Source of the DNA: Bacillota bacterium | GTDB taxonomy: Bacteria; Bacillota_C; Negativicutes; CTSoil-072 | Direction: 5' to 3' | NCBI GenBank assembly: GCA_017861495.1 | Contig: JAGFXW010000300.1 | Location: 1 to 5,069, forward strand | DNA length: 5,069 bases | Notes under the pieces: model-generated | What the model was told of the DNA's origin: nothing | The model's input: only the letters and a program-made list of their open reading frames with translations | Databases searched by the model: none | Made by a program: the position numbers and the translations under genes | Part shown: piece after piece, positions 1 to 5,069 of the stretch | Position numbering within the stretch: the first letter of the stretch is position 1 | Layout: every line of letters begins with the position of its first letter

Positions 1-593
1 ATCGCAGCGGCTAAAAATTCCAACCGTTCTTCCAAACTCATCGACCGGCACTGCATGATATCGATAAAGTGGGTTTCCAATTCAAAATAATAATGCAATC
101 GCTGATAGCGCGACTGTTGTTCGGGAAACGCCTCCACTGCATAGTCCGTCAGAGACTGCTGTCTGGGTGAGTGCTCGCTGCGAACAATCGCTAACGGTTC
201 AACACGTAACAGCTTTTTGAAAGCTGCCGGACAGAGCAGGCTTAGCGTCAATTCAACGCCCCGGCTGGTATTCATCGGATAGCGGGGAAAGGTTTTACAA
301 ACCCCATCCAAGTGGTCATGGCCCGCTTCCCTATGCAGCCGGCATAAATCCGACGCTTCGAGAAAACAGCATACTCCACTGGCGGTCTTGGCAATCTCGG
401 CATATTCCCCTAATCCCGGTTTAGCCAGAGGCAAAAAGGCCTGGTGGAATTCTGCGCTGCCGCCCCGTTCCGCGAACCACTTTTCATTCCGCAGATAGCT
501 CTCCTGGTCGACTGTTATTACCCAGTCATTGCGGCAGCAGGCCCCGCACATCTCACAAGCAAAATCTTCGAATACATCAAGATACAGATACAC
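1..593 (-). CDS. FliB/YkgJ-type cysteine-cluster protein (flagellin lysine-N-methylase-like), C-terminus beyond window
   Basis: The open frame enters at the left edge and gives 197 codons from GTG at 593, with no stop before base 1, so the 3' end is missing. The N-terminus carries CEMCGACC (Cys13, Cys16, Cys19, Cys20), the CxxCxxCC signature of the YkgJ/FliB metal-binding family. Further family landmarks follow: a CC pair at 75-76, Cys84 in DLCRLH, Cys99 in GVCKTFPRYP and Cys121 in LLCPAAF. This order (CxxCxxCC, C-lh-G, C-x-x-PR, LxCP) matches proteins annotated as flagellin lysine-N-methylase, which methylate flagellin lysines in Salmonella. Methylation of flagellin here is inference, because no flagellar gene is in view and many homologues are uncharacterised. 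The gene begins 18 bases after the MATE stop, so co-transcription is likely. The start is uncertain: a near-perfect Shine-Dalgarno sits 12 bases from the GTG, while an ATG at 600-598 with ideal spacing is out of frame. Confidence 0.8.
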   Translation of the reverse strand, partial: MYLYLDVFEDFACEMCGACCRNDWVITVDQESYLRNEKWFAERGGSAEFHQAFLPLAKPGLGEYAEIAKTASGVCCFLEASDLCRLHREAGHDHLDGVCKTFPRYPMNTSRGVELTLSLLCPAAFKKLLRVEPLAIVRSEHSPRQQSLTDYAVEAFPEQQSRYQRLHYYFELETHFIDIMQCRSMSLEERLEFLAAA

Positions 594-602
594 TGCGCAT
601 TT

Positions 603-612
603 TCACCGCCTT
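603..612 (-). promoter_or_regulatory. Shine-Dalgarno of the fliB-like gene, start-deciding
   Basis: AAGGCGGTGA matches the ideal AAGGAGGTGA at nine of ten bases and overlaps the MATE stop codon TGA (614-612) by one base. It lies 5 bases before ATG at 600-598, whose frame closes after seven codons at a TGA. It lies 12 bases before the in-frame GTG at 593-591. The site shows that something is translated here but does not settle which start is used. Confidence 0.7.
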
Positions 613-1955
613 CAACTGTCTGTTGTTTTCAACTTCCGCAACGCAGGGATCACAAGGAGCACCGTAAGAAGACTGGATCCGAAATCAGAAACAGGACCGG
701 CCAGCCAAACGCCTTGTATGCCCAAAAAGCGCGGCAGGATCAGCAACAAGGGAATTAATAGGATGACTTGCCGGGACATGCTTAACAGCAACGCATACAT
801 CGGCCGGGCAGTCGCCTGGTAAAACGCCGCTCCAATCACCTGTAAGCCAACGACCGGCAGCATGCATAAAAAAAGTTTTAATCCGCTCGATCCGATCTCG
901 ATCAACACAGGATCGTCGCTGAACAACCGGACAACATACACATCAAACAACAGGACCACGGCAAAACCGGTAGTAGAAACAGCAGTGGCCCAAAGAGCAG
1001 CCAGTTTCACGGTTTTACGGACACGTTCATAATTTTGCGCGCCAAAATTGTAACCGATAATCGATTGCGCGCCTTGGCTGATGCCAAAAACCGGCATCAG
1101 GATCAACATGTGGAGCCGGCTAATAACACCCATGGCGGCAACAGCAATCTGACCGCCGCAGGAAACCAATGTGTAGTTGAGTAAGCTGACGACCAGACTG
1201 GCAGCAATCTGCATGAAAAACACGGAAGAACCCATTTGGGTAATTTCATGCACGATCGCTTTGGCCAGAAAAAAATTTTCCGGTCTTAATTTCAAATACG
1301 CTTTGGGCCGCAAAAAATGGCCTACTACCCAGCAAGCTGCAACCGCTTGGGCAATAACCGTCGCCAGTGCCGATCCGCGAATCCCCAGCCCCAACCCGAA
1401 AATAAACAATGGGTTGAGAAGAGCATTTAAAACAGCAGCGATGATCATCGTCATCATCGCAATTTTCGGGTTGCCTTCCGCACGGATGATATTGTTCAGC
1501 CCAAATCCAACAAACATGAAAACATTGCCTAAAACGATAATCTGCGAAAAATTACGGGCCAACGGCAAAACCTCCTCCGTTGCCCCCAAACCGGCTAAAA
1601 TCGGATCCAACAACAATAACACAGCTGCCGACAACAAAATGGATACGATGACGGAAAGCGAAAACGCATTGCCAAGAATTTTTTCCGCTCCCGCTTGATT
1701 TTTCTGGCCCAGACGAATGGATACCAGCGTAGTCGATCCAACGCCGATCAACATGCCAAACGCCATAAAGACGATCATGATCGGAAACGCAATCGTTACC
1801 GCAGCCAACCCTGCCGCCCCGACGCCGTGCCCGACAAAAATACTATCAACAATATTATATAAGGCAGTAATCAGCATGCCGGTAATCGCCGGAATAGAAT
1901 AATCCCATAGGAGCTTGCTTATTTTCTTTTCCCCTAATGCCAGCGATTGATCCAA
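612..1955 (-). CDS. MATE-family multidrug/toxin exporter, MepA-like
   Basis: This is a 447-residue, highly hydrophobic protein of normal MATE length, expected to form 12 transmembrane helices in the cytoplasmic membrane. MATE carriers export cationic drugs, toxins or metabolites in exchange for Na+ or H+; the substrate here cannot be read from sequence. Family landmarks are VDSIFVGHG (36-44), GVGSTTLVSIRLGQ (71-84), IIRAEGNPK (156-164), NPLFIFGLGLGIRGSA (181-196) with the matching loop in the second half, QGAQSIIGYNFGAQ (294-307) and ATARP (381-385). The start is TTG at 1955-1953, supported by GGGGAG five bases upstream and by an N-terminus (ALGEKKISKLL) typical of the family. An upstream ATG at 1987 is out of frame and closes at 1934. 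The gene has its own likely promoter next to a perfect inverted repeat, and is followed 18 bases later by the fliB-like gene without a terminator. Drug efflux is inferred from family membership only. Confidence 0.93.
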   Translation of the reverse strand: MDQSLALGEKKISKLLWDYSIPAITGMLITALYNIVDSIFVGHGVGAAGLAAVTIAFPIMIVFMAFGMLIGVGSTTLVSIRLGQKNQAGAEKILGNAFSLSVIVSILLSAAVLLLLDPILAGLGATEEVLPLARNFSQIIVLGNVFMFVGFGLNNIIRAEGNPKIAMMTMIIAAVLNALLNPLFIFGLGLGIRGSALATVIAQAVAACWVVGHFLRPKAYLKLRPENFFLAKAIVHEITQMGSSVFFMQIAASLVVSLLNYTLVSCGGQIAVAAMGVISRLHMLILMPVFGISQGAQSIIGYNFGAQNYERVRKTVKLAALWATAVSTTGFAVVLLFDVYVVRLFSDDPVLIEIGSSGLKLFLCMLPVVGLQVIGAAFYQATARPMYALLLSMSRQVILLIPLLLILPRFLGIQGVWLAGPVSDFGSSLLTVLLVIPALRKLKTTDS

Positions 1956-2002
1956 GACAACTCCCCTTTTCGTTCTAACTGATCCATCTTCACTTCAGTC
2001 CC

Positions 2003-2011
2003 ATTATAACA
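2003..2011 (-). promoter_or_regulatory. extended -10 promoter for the MATE gene
   Basis: On the minus strand the sequence reads TGTTATAAT, a perfect TGnTATAAT extended -10 element, which in sigma-A-type promoters can act without a good -35. No convincing -35 hexamer is present 16-18 bases upstream, where the centre and arm of the inverted repeat lie. Transcription would begin near 1996, about 40 bases before the TTG start. The TG of the element is the last two bases of the inverted-repeat arm. Confidence 0.55.
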
Positions 2012-2052
2012 TCAAAGTCTGAACCCCACTATCGGCGGTTCAGACTTTGATG
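2010..2052 (-). repeat. perfect 16-bp inverted repeat (operator or terminator hairpin)
   Basis: The arms at 2010-2025 and 2037-2052 are exact reverse complements over 16 bases (CATCAAAGTCTGAACC), separated by 11 bases. On the minus strand the structure follows the arsC-like gene by about 50 bases and is followed by TTATAAT rather than a clean T-run, so it would be a weak-tailed terminator for the panD-arsC unit. On the plus strand the nearest T-run starts 10 bases after the stem and no plus-strand gene needs it. Because the arm ends exactly at the extended -10 of the MATE gene, a protein-binding dyad that blocks or activates that promoter is an equal possibility. The sequence alone does not decide. 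Confidence 0.8.
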
Positions 2053-2081
2053 CTGTACAAACTTTTTTGTTCCGCTGCGCG

Positions 2082-2102
2082 TTCCAGGAAGCGATCCTGA
2101 AA
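2082..2102 (-). repeat. short hairpin just after the arsC-like stop
   Basis: Minus-strand TTTCAGGA and TCCTGGAA can pair over eight bases (one G-U) around a five-base loop, starting one base after the TGA of the arsC-like gene. No T-run follows, so it is not an intrinsic terminator. It may protect the 3' end of the mRNA, or may be chance. Confidence 0.35.
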
Positions 2103-2103
2103 A

Positions 2104-2436
2104 TCACCCCCACCCGCGCCAAACGTCCGGACAATAGCCAACCGTGACTTTCGCTCCGTTTCGCACAATCGGCGTCTTTAATAATAAAGGATTCTTCAGC
2201 AGCTCTTCCTCTTTATTATGGATAATGTACTTTAAATTACTCTTGGCATATTCTTTGCCATCCCGGTTGATCAGTGCATCCAGCCCGACCACAGCTTTCA
2301 TTTTTTCCAACTCACCCTTACTGGGCCCGCGCATCGTCAGATCGACAAAGTGGCAGGGTATAGCGCGTTCCTTAAAAAACCGCTCCGCTTTCTGTGTATC
2401 TTTACATTTTTTAATGCCAAATATTTGGATATTCAT
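2104..2436 (-). CDS. ArsC/Spx-family thioredoxin-fold protein (arsenate reductase-like)
   Basis: This is a 110-residue cytoplasmic protein, normal size for the ArsC/YffB/Spx family. The N-terminal FGIKKCKDTQKAERFF (6-21) holds the family cysteine, Cys11, at the start of the first helix. There is no CxxC at this position, unlike the redox switch of Spx. LINRDGK (55-61) and KTPIVRNG (87-94), then VTVGY (97-101), are the other conserved blocks; Arg58 and Arg92 probably correspond to oxyanion-binding arginines of ArsC. Two more cysteines, Cys28 and Cys102, could serve as resolving residues. Start ATG at 2436 has GAGGCG five bases upstream. The gene lies 52 bases after panD with no terminator between, so the two are probably co-transcribed. 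True arsenate reduction is doubtful because no arsenite pump or ArsR regulator is present; a general glutathione- or thiol-linked reductase, or an uncharacterised YffB-like role, is as likely. Confidence 0.88.
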   Translation of the reverse strand: MNIQIFGIKKCKDTQKAERFFKERAIPCHFVDLTMRGPSKGELEKMKAVVGLDALINRDGKEYAKSNLKYIIHNKEEELLKNPLLLKTPIVRNGAKVTVGYCPDVWRGWG

Positions 2437-2488
2437 TTCATCGCCTCAACAGAATCCCTATTATTCTTAACTTGTTAGTACCTTCATT

Positions 2489-2872
2489 TCAGCCAACGCT
2501 GCCATGCACTTCTTTATCTCTGATTTCCGTAATTCTATTTTTCTCATCCACCATAACAACCGTCGGCGTAAACCGGTGAAATTCATCTTCCGCCATCAGG
2601 GCATACGTAATAATGATCACCTTGTCGCCCGGCTGGGCCATCCGCGCAGCGGCCCCGTTCAAGCAAATGACGCCGGATTTTCTTGCCCCTTTGATTACAT
2701 AGGTTTCCAAGCGGCTGCCATTGTTGTTATTCACTACTTGTACTTTTTCATTGGCATAAATACCGGCTGCTTCCAGCAAGTCTTCATCGATGGTGATGCT
2801 TCCCATATAATTCAGATTTGCTTCTGTGATTGTAGCACAATGAATTTTTGATTTCAATGATGTCAGGAACAT
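2489..2872 (-). CDS. panD: aspartate 1-decarboxylase (pyruvoyl enzyme)
   Basis: PanD decarboxylates L-aspartate to beta-alanine, which PanC joins to pantoate to make pantothenate, the precursor of coenzyme A. The 127-residue length is standard. The proenzyme cleaves itself between Gly24 and Ser25, visible here in NYMGS (21-25); Ser25 becomes the pyruvoyl group at the N-terminus of the alpha chain. Other active-site residues are present at the usual positions: Lys9, His11, Arg54, Thr57, Tyr58, Asn72 and the GAAAR run (73-77). Start ATG at 2872 has GGAGG with a six-base spacer. panB and panC are not in the window, so this is a detached panD. It is preceded by its own promoter and a leader RNA with a terminator, implying control by attenuation. 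The arsC-like gene follows. Nothing appears truncated, and the assignment is secure. Confidence 0.97.
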   Translation of the reverse strand: MFLTSLKSKIHCATITEANLNYMGSITIDEDLLEAAGIYANEKVQVVNNNNGSRLETYVIKGARKSGVICLNGAAARMAQPGDKVIIITYALMAEDEFHRFTPTVVMVDEKNRITEIRDKEVHGSVG

Positions 2873-2939
2873 ATAGCGCCTCCAATATATTTTTTAAGGT
2901 CCAACCCAGCAGCAATTTTACCGGCAATCGTTATTTCGC

Positions 2940-2974
2940 AAAAAATAAAGCCTCCCGGAACGTATCCGAAAGGC
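2940..2974 (-). terminator. intrinsic terminator in the panD leader
   Basis: On the minus strand a ten-pair stem (arms 2974-2965 and 2959-2950, two G-U pairs) with a five-base loop is followed directly by TTTATTTTTT. It stands 68 bases before the panD start codon, so it would end transcription before the gene. It may also stop read-through from the upstream uup gene, which has no other terminator. Its 5' arm is shared with alternative pairings of the leader. Confidence 0.85.
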
Positions 2975-3079
2975 ACACTCGTTTTGTTACCTCCCGTCTC
3001 AGTCCCTGGGGATCTAAGCTGGGTTACTATGCCTTTGTATGGCTCCAGCGGATACCATCATGGCATATTCTGCTTTTCT
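2940..3079 (-). ncRNA. structured leader RNA of panD, candidate riboswitch or attenuator
   Basis: From the predicted start near 3079 to the terminator T-run is about 140 bases, without a convincing open frame. Possible helices are: (a) a hairpin at 3066-3052 (ATGCCA/TGGTAT, one G-U pair); (b) GTATCCG (3055-3049) with CGGATAC (2968-2962), seven perfect pairs; (c) an arm GCTGG/CCAGC (3049-3045 with 3022-3018) capped by GCC/GGC (3043-3041 with 3033-3031); (d) GGAGG (2994-2990) with CCTTT (2973-2969). Helices b and d are nested and stack side by side, and both use the 5' arm of the terminator, so together they act as an antiterminator closing a multibranch junction. Helix a overlaps helix b and would favour termination. 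By eye I do not find the conserved cores of TPP, FMN, cobalamin, SAM, glycine, lysine or T-box RNAs. The ligand is unknown. An independent small RNA ending at this terminator is the alternative. Confidence 0.6.
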
Positions 3080-3084
3080 CCATT

Positions 3085-3113
3085 AGAATATCATTCTTTT
3101 ATGAGAAATTCAA
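3085..3113 (-). promoter_or_regulatory. sigma-A-type promoter of the panD leader
   Basis: On the minus strand TTGAAT (3113-3108) and TATTCT (3090-3085) are separated by exactly 17 bases and each matches the consensus at four of six positions. The -35 box starts one base after the uup stop codon. Transcription would begin near 3079-3078, giving a leader of about 206 bases before the panD ATG. The position of the structured RNA right after it supports the call. Confidence 0.6.
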
Positions 3114-3114
3114 T

Positions 3115-5019
3115 TCAATTTTTTTGCATTTCTTCCGCCAATTCCGTAAGATAAGCCCACCGCTCCAGCAATTCATCCAACTCGCGCTCCAGCGCCTCCT
3201 TGCTGCTGACCAAGTTCTGCAGCAAGGCAAAGTCACTGCCGGCCAAATCAATTCCTTTGTTCACCTGCTTCAATTCCTGTTCGACAGCGGCAATCAGCCC
3301 GTCAATCTGTTCGTATTCCCGCTGTTCTTTGAAGCCAAGCTTGCGCGACCGTGCTTTATCCAGCTCTTTGACCACATTGTTTTTTTCGTTTTTTTCCGGT
3401 TTGACCGCCGCTGGCCGCTCTGAAGGTTTACGGTTTTCCAGATAGGCAGAATAACCGCCGTTGTATTGGCGGATAACGCCGTCGCCTTCAAACGCAAATA
3501 TTTTATCGACCAGACGGTCTAAAAAATAGCGGTCATGCGAAACCGTAATCACTGCCCCTGGGAAATCATCCAGATAATCTTCCAAAATGGACAATGTTGG
3601 GATATCGAGGTCATTGGTCGGTTCGTCCAGAATCAAAACATTCGGTGAAGACATCAATATCCGAAGCAGATAAAGCCGTCGTTTCTCGCCGCCGGACAGT
3701 TTGGCAATCGGCATCCATTGCATGGCCGATGAAAACAAAAAACGTTCCAGCATTTGCCCGGCGCTGATAGTTTGTCCATCGGCTGCGGTGATATAACCGG
3801 CTTCCTCCTTGATGTACTCAATCACACGCAGTTCCTGGTTCATTTCCTCATTTTCCTGCGAAAAATAACCAATCTTAACGGTCTGCCCCACATCAATACT
3901 GCCGCTGCTGCAAAGCAATTGTCCGGTAATCAGGTTGAGCAAAGTCGATTTTCCGCTTCCGTTCGGGCCGACAATGCCTACCCGGTCGTCCCGCAGCAGC
4001 GTATAATTAAAGTCTTGAATCAATACTGTATCGCCAAAACTCTTAGTAACGTTCTCCAAAGACAAGATTTTCCGGCCCAACCGGCTGGAACCAACCGATA
4101 TTTCCATTGCGCCGGCGTTCACCTTCGGCTTCTGGGCAGCCAATTCTTCAAATCGTTCAATCCGTGCTTTTTGTTTCGTCGAACGGGCTTGCGCCCCTCT
4201 CCGTATCCAAGCCAATTCATGGCGAAATAAGTTTTGCCGTTTTCGTTCTGTGCTTTCGCGCTGTTCTTCCCGTTCCGCCCGCATCGTAACAAAGGTGCTG
4301 TAGTTGCCGGCATAACTGTACAACTGCCCTTGCTCCAGTTCGATGATCCGCGTCGCTACCCGGTCAAGGAAATAGCGGTCATGGGTGACCATTAGCAAAG
4401 CGCCTTTTCGTTTTGCAATAAAATCCTCCAACCAAGCTACTGTATCATTATCAATATGGTTCGTCGGTTCATCCAAGATCAGCAAATCCGATGGGTTAAT
4501 CAAGGCGCTGGCCAAGGCGACCCGCTTTTTTTGCCCGCCGGACAAAGTGCCAATGGTTGCCGAAAAATCAGTGATGCCCAGCCGGGTAAGAACGGTTTTG
4601 GCACTGCTCTCCAATTGCCAGGCATCATTGATATCCATTTGCCGGTTTAACTCGATCAGCTTCGTTTGCCATTTCGTCTGCTCAGGATAAATGCAACTTT
4701 GTTCCAACGTTTGTTCATATTCCCTCAACAATTGCATAACCGGTGAATTGCCTTTGAACACTTGCATAATTACCGTAGCCTCCGGGTCAAAATCCGGTTC
4801 CTGCGGCAAATATTCGACTTGGACATTGCCGCCTCTGATAAATTTGCCGCTTTCGGCAACCTCCAACCCGGCAACCATTCTCAGGAATGTCGATTTGCCG
4901 GCGCCGTTCACGCCGATCAGGCCAATCTTATCCCCCGCTTCGATGCTGAAGCTTACATTATCCAATAAAATTTTTTCACCGTACGTTTTCGTTACATTTT
5001 CCGCCGTAATTATTGCCAT
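3115..5019 (-). CDS. uup: ABC-F family ATPase, Uup/YfmR type
   Basis: This is a 634-residue soluble protein with two ABC ATPase domains in one chain and no membrane segment, the length of E. coli Uup. Domain 1 has Walker A GVNGAGKS (36-43), signature LSGGQ (159-163), Walker B with catalytic Glu184 in LDEPTN, and THDR (212-215). Domain 2 has GPNGSGKS (351-358), LSGGE (441-445), Glu466 in LDEPTND and SHDR (494-497). The linker at about 245-300 holds WIRRGAQARSTKQKAR (271-286), the interdomain motif of Uup-type ABC-F proteins that reaches the ribosomal E site toward the peptidyl-transferase centre. Residues from about 540 to the end are charged and rich in Glu/Lys/Leu, the C-terminal coiled coil typical of Uup/YfmR. 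Such proteins act on stalled ribosomes; housekeeping is likelier than antibiotic resistance, but sequence alone cannot exclude the latter. ATG at 5019 has AAGGA nine bases upstream. The stop falls directly before the panD promoter. Confidence 0.95.
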   Translation of the reverse strand: MAIITAENVTKTYGEKILLDNVSFSIEAGDKIGLIGVNGAGKSTFLRMVAGLEVAESGKFIRGGNVQVEYLPQEPDFDPEATVIMQVFKGNSPVMQLLREYEQTLEQSCIYPEQTKWQTKLIELNRQMDINDAWQLESSAKTVLTRLGITDFSATIGTLSGGQKKRVALASALINPSDLLILDEPTNHIDNDTVAWLEDFIAKRKGALLMVTHDRYFLDRVATRIIELEQGQLYSYAGNYSTFVTMRAEREEQRESTERKRQNLFRHELAWIRRGAQARSTKQKARIERFEELAAQKPKVNAGAMEISVGSSRLGRKILSLENVTKSFGDTVLIQDFNYTLLRDDRVGIVGPNGSGKSTLLNLITGQLLCSSGSIDVGQTVKIGYFSQENEEMNQELRVIEYIKEEAGYITAADGQTISAGQMLERFLFSSAMQWMPIAKLSGGEKRRLYLLRILMSSPNVLILDEPTNDLDIPTLSILEDYLDDFPGAVITVSHDRYFLDRLVDKIFAFEGDGVIRQYNGGYSAYLENRKPSERPAAVKPEKNEKNNVVKELDKARSRKLGFKEQREYEQIDGLIAAVEQELKQVNKGIDLAGSDFALLQNLVSSKEALERELDELLERWAYLTELAEEMQKN

Positions 5020-5060
5020 GTTTTTGTTCCTTTACTTTTTTCATAGACCTGTCCATTAGT

Positions 5061-5069
5061 ATGATAACA
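5061..5069 (-). promoter_or_regulatory. possible extended -10 promoter of uup
   Basis: At the right edge the minus strand reads TGTTATCAT, one base off the TGnTATAAT extended -10 consensus. Transcription would begin near 5054, about 35 bases before the uup ATG. Any -35 lies outside the window, and an overlapping CATACT is an alternative -10, so the call is tentative. Confidence 0.35.

Noticed and set aside
1177..1698. A 173-residue plus-strand open frame.
   Set aside because: It is the antisense shadow of the MATE gene, with low-complexity composition and no Shine-Dalgarno. The same applies to the other plus-strand frames opposite panD, the arsC-like gene and uup.
2104..2436. Calling the small thioredoxin-fold protein Spx or a proven arsenate reductase.
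   Set aside because: Spx usually has CxxC near the N-terminus, which is absent here, and there is no arsenic operon around. The family-level name is all the sequence supports.
2867..2930. A minus-strand frame reading [18 protein letters not shown] just before and across the panD start, like the tail of a protein.
   Set aside because: Only about 20 codons, no start codon, a stop just upstream, and no match I can name. It lies in the spacer between terminator and panD, where the good Shine-Dalgarno explains part of it. It could be a gene remnant, but support is too thin.
3016..3063. A 15-codon frame from ATG in the panD leader (MMVSAGAIQRHSNPA) as a leader peptide.
   Set aside because: The nearest GGAG is about 16 bases away, the codons show no run of one amino acid relevant to pantothenate, and the region is better explained by paired RNA.
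2940..3079. The leader as a T-box, TPP, FMN, SAM or cobalamin riboswitch.
   Set aside because: The diagnostic conserved sequences, such as the T-box TGGNACCGCG, are not visible in the leader. An unlisted class is not excluded.
3115..5019. ABC-F gene as an antibiotic-resistance determinant.
   Set aside because: The linker motif and C-terminal coiled coil fit the widespread Uup/YfmR housekeeping type, and there are no mobile-element signs around it.

Overview
The window is an ordinary-looking chromosomal segment from a low-to-mid GC Gram-positive-type (Firmicutes) bacterium. The Shine-Dalgarno sequences are strong and the start codons include TTG and GTG. A Uup/YfmR-type ABC-F protein, PanD and a FliB-type cysteine-cluster protein together would fit an anaerobic, spore-forming, flagellated member, perhaps of the Negativicutes. 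That placement is inferred from gene content and style only. I see no insertion sequence, phage gene, tRNA, rRNA or CRISPR array.

All five genes lie on the minus strand, so transcription runs from high to low coordinates. In that order they are: an ABC-F ATPase of the Uup/YfmR type (5019-3115); a roughly 240-base gap with a promoter, a foldable RNA leader and a perfect intrinsic terminator; panD, aspartate 1-decarboxylase (2872-2489); a small ArsC/Spx-family thioredoxin-fold protein (2436-2104); a 148-base gap with a perfect 16-bp inverted repeat abutting an extended -10 box; a MATE-family exporter (1955-612); and a FliB/YkgJ-type cysteine-cluster protein that begins 18 bases after the MATE stop and runs off the left edge (593 to <1).

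The probable transcription units are uup alone, panD-arsC-like from the promoter at about 3085-3113, and MATE-fliB-like from the promoter at about 2003-2011. The panD unit carries the most interesting feature. Its leader can form a terminator, a composite antiterminator that uses the terminator's 5' arm, and an upstream hairpin that competes with the antiterminator. This is the layout of a riboswitch or other attenuator. I could not match it by eye to a common aptamer. The 'pan' RNA motif, reported upstream of pantothenate genes, is the first class to test.

A second oddity is the start of the fliB-like gene. The best-placed ATG after a strong Shine-Dalgarno is out of frame with the conserved protein, which suggests either a GTG start with long spacing or a one-base indel.
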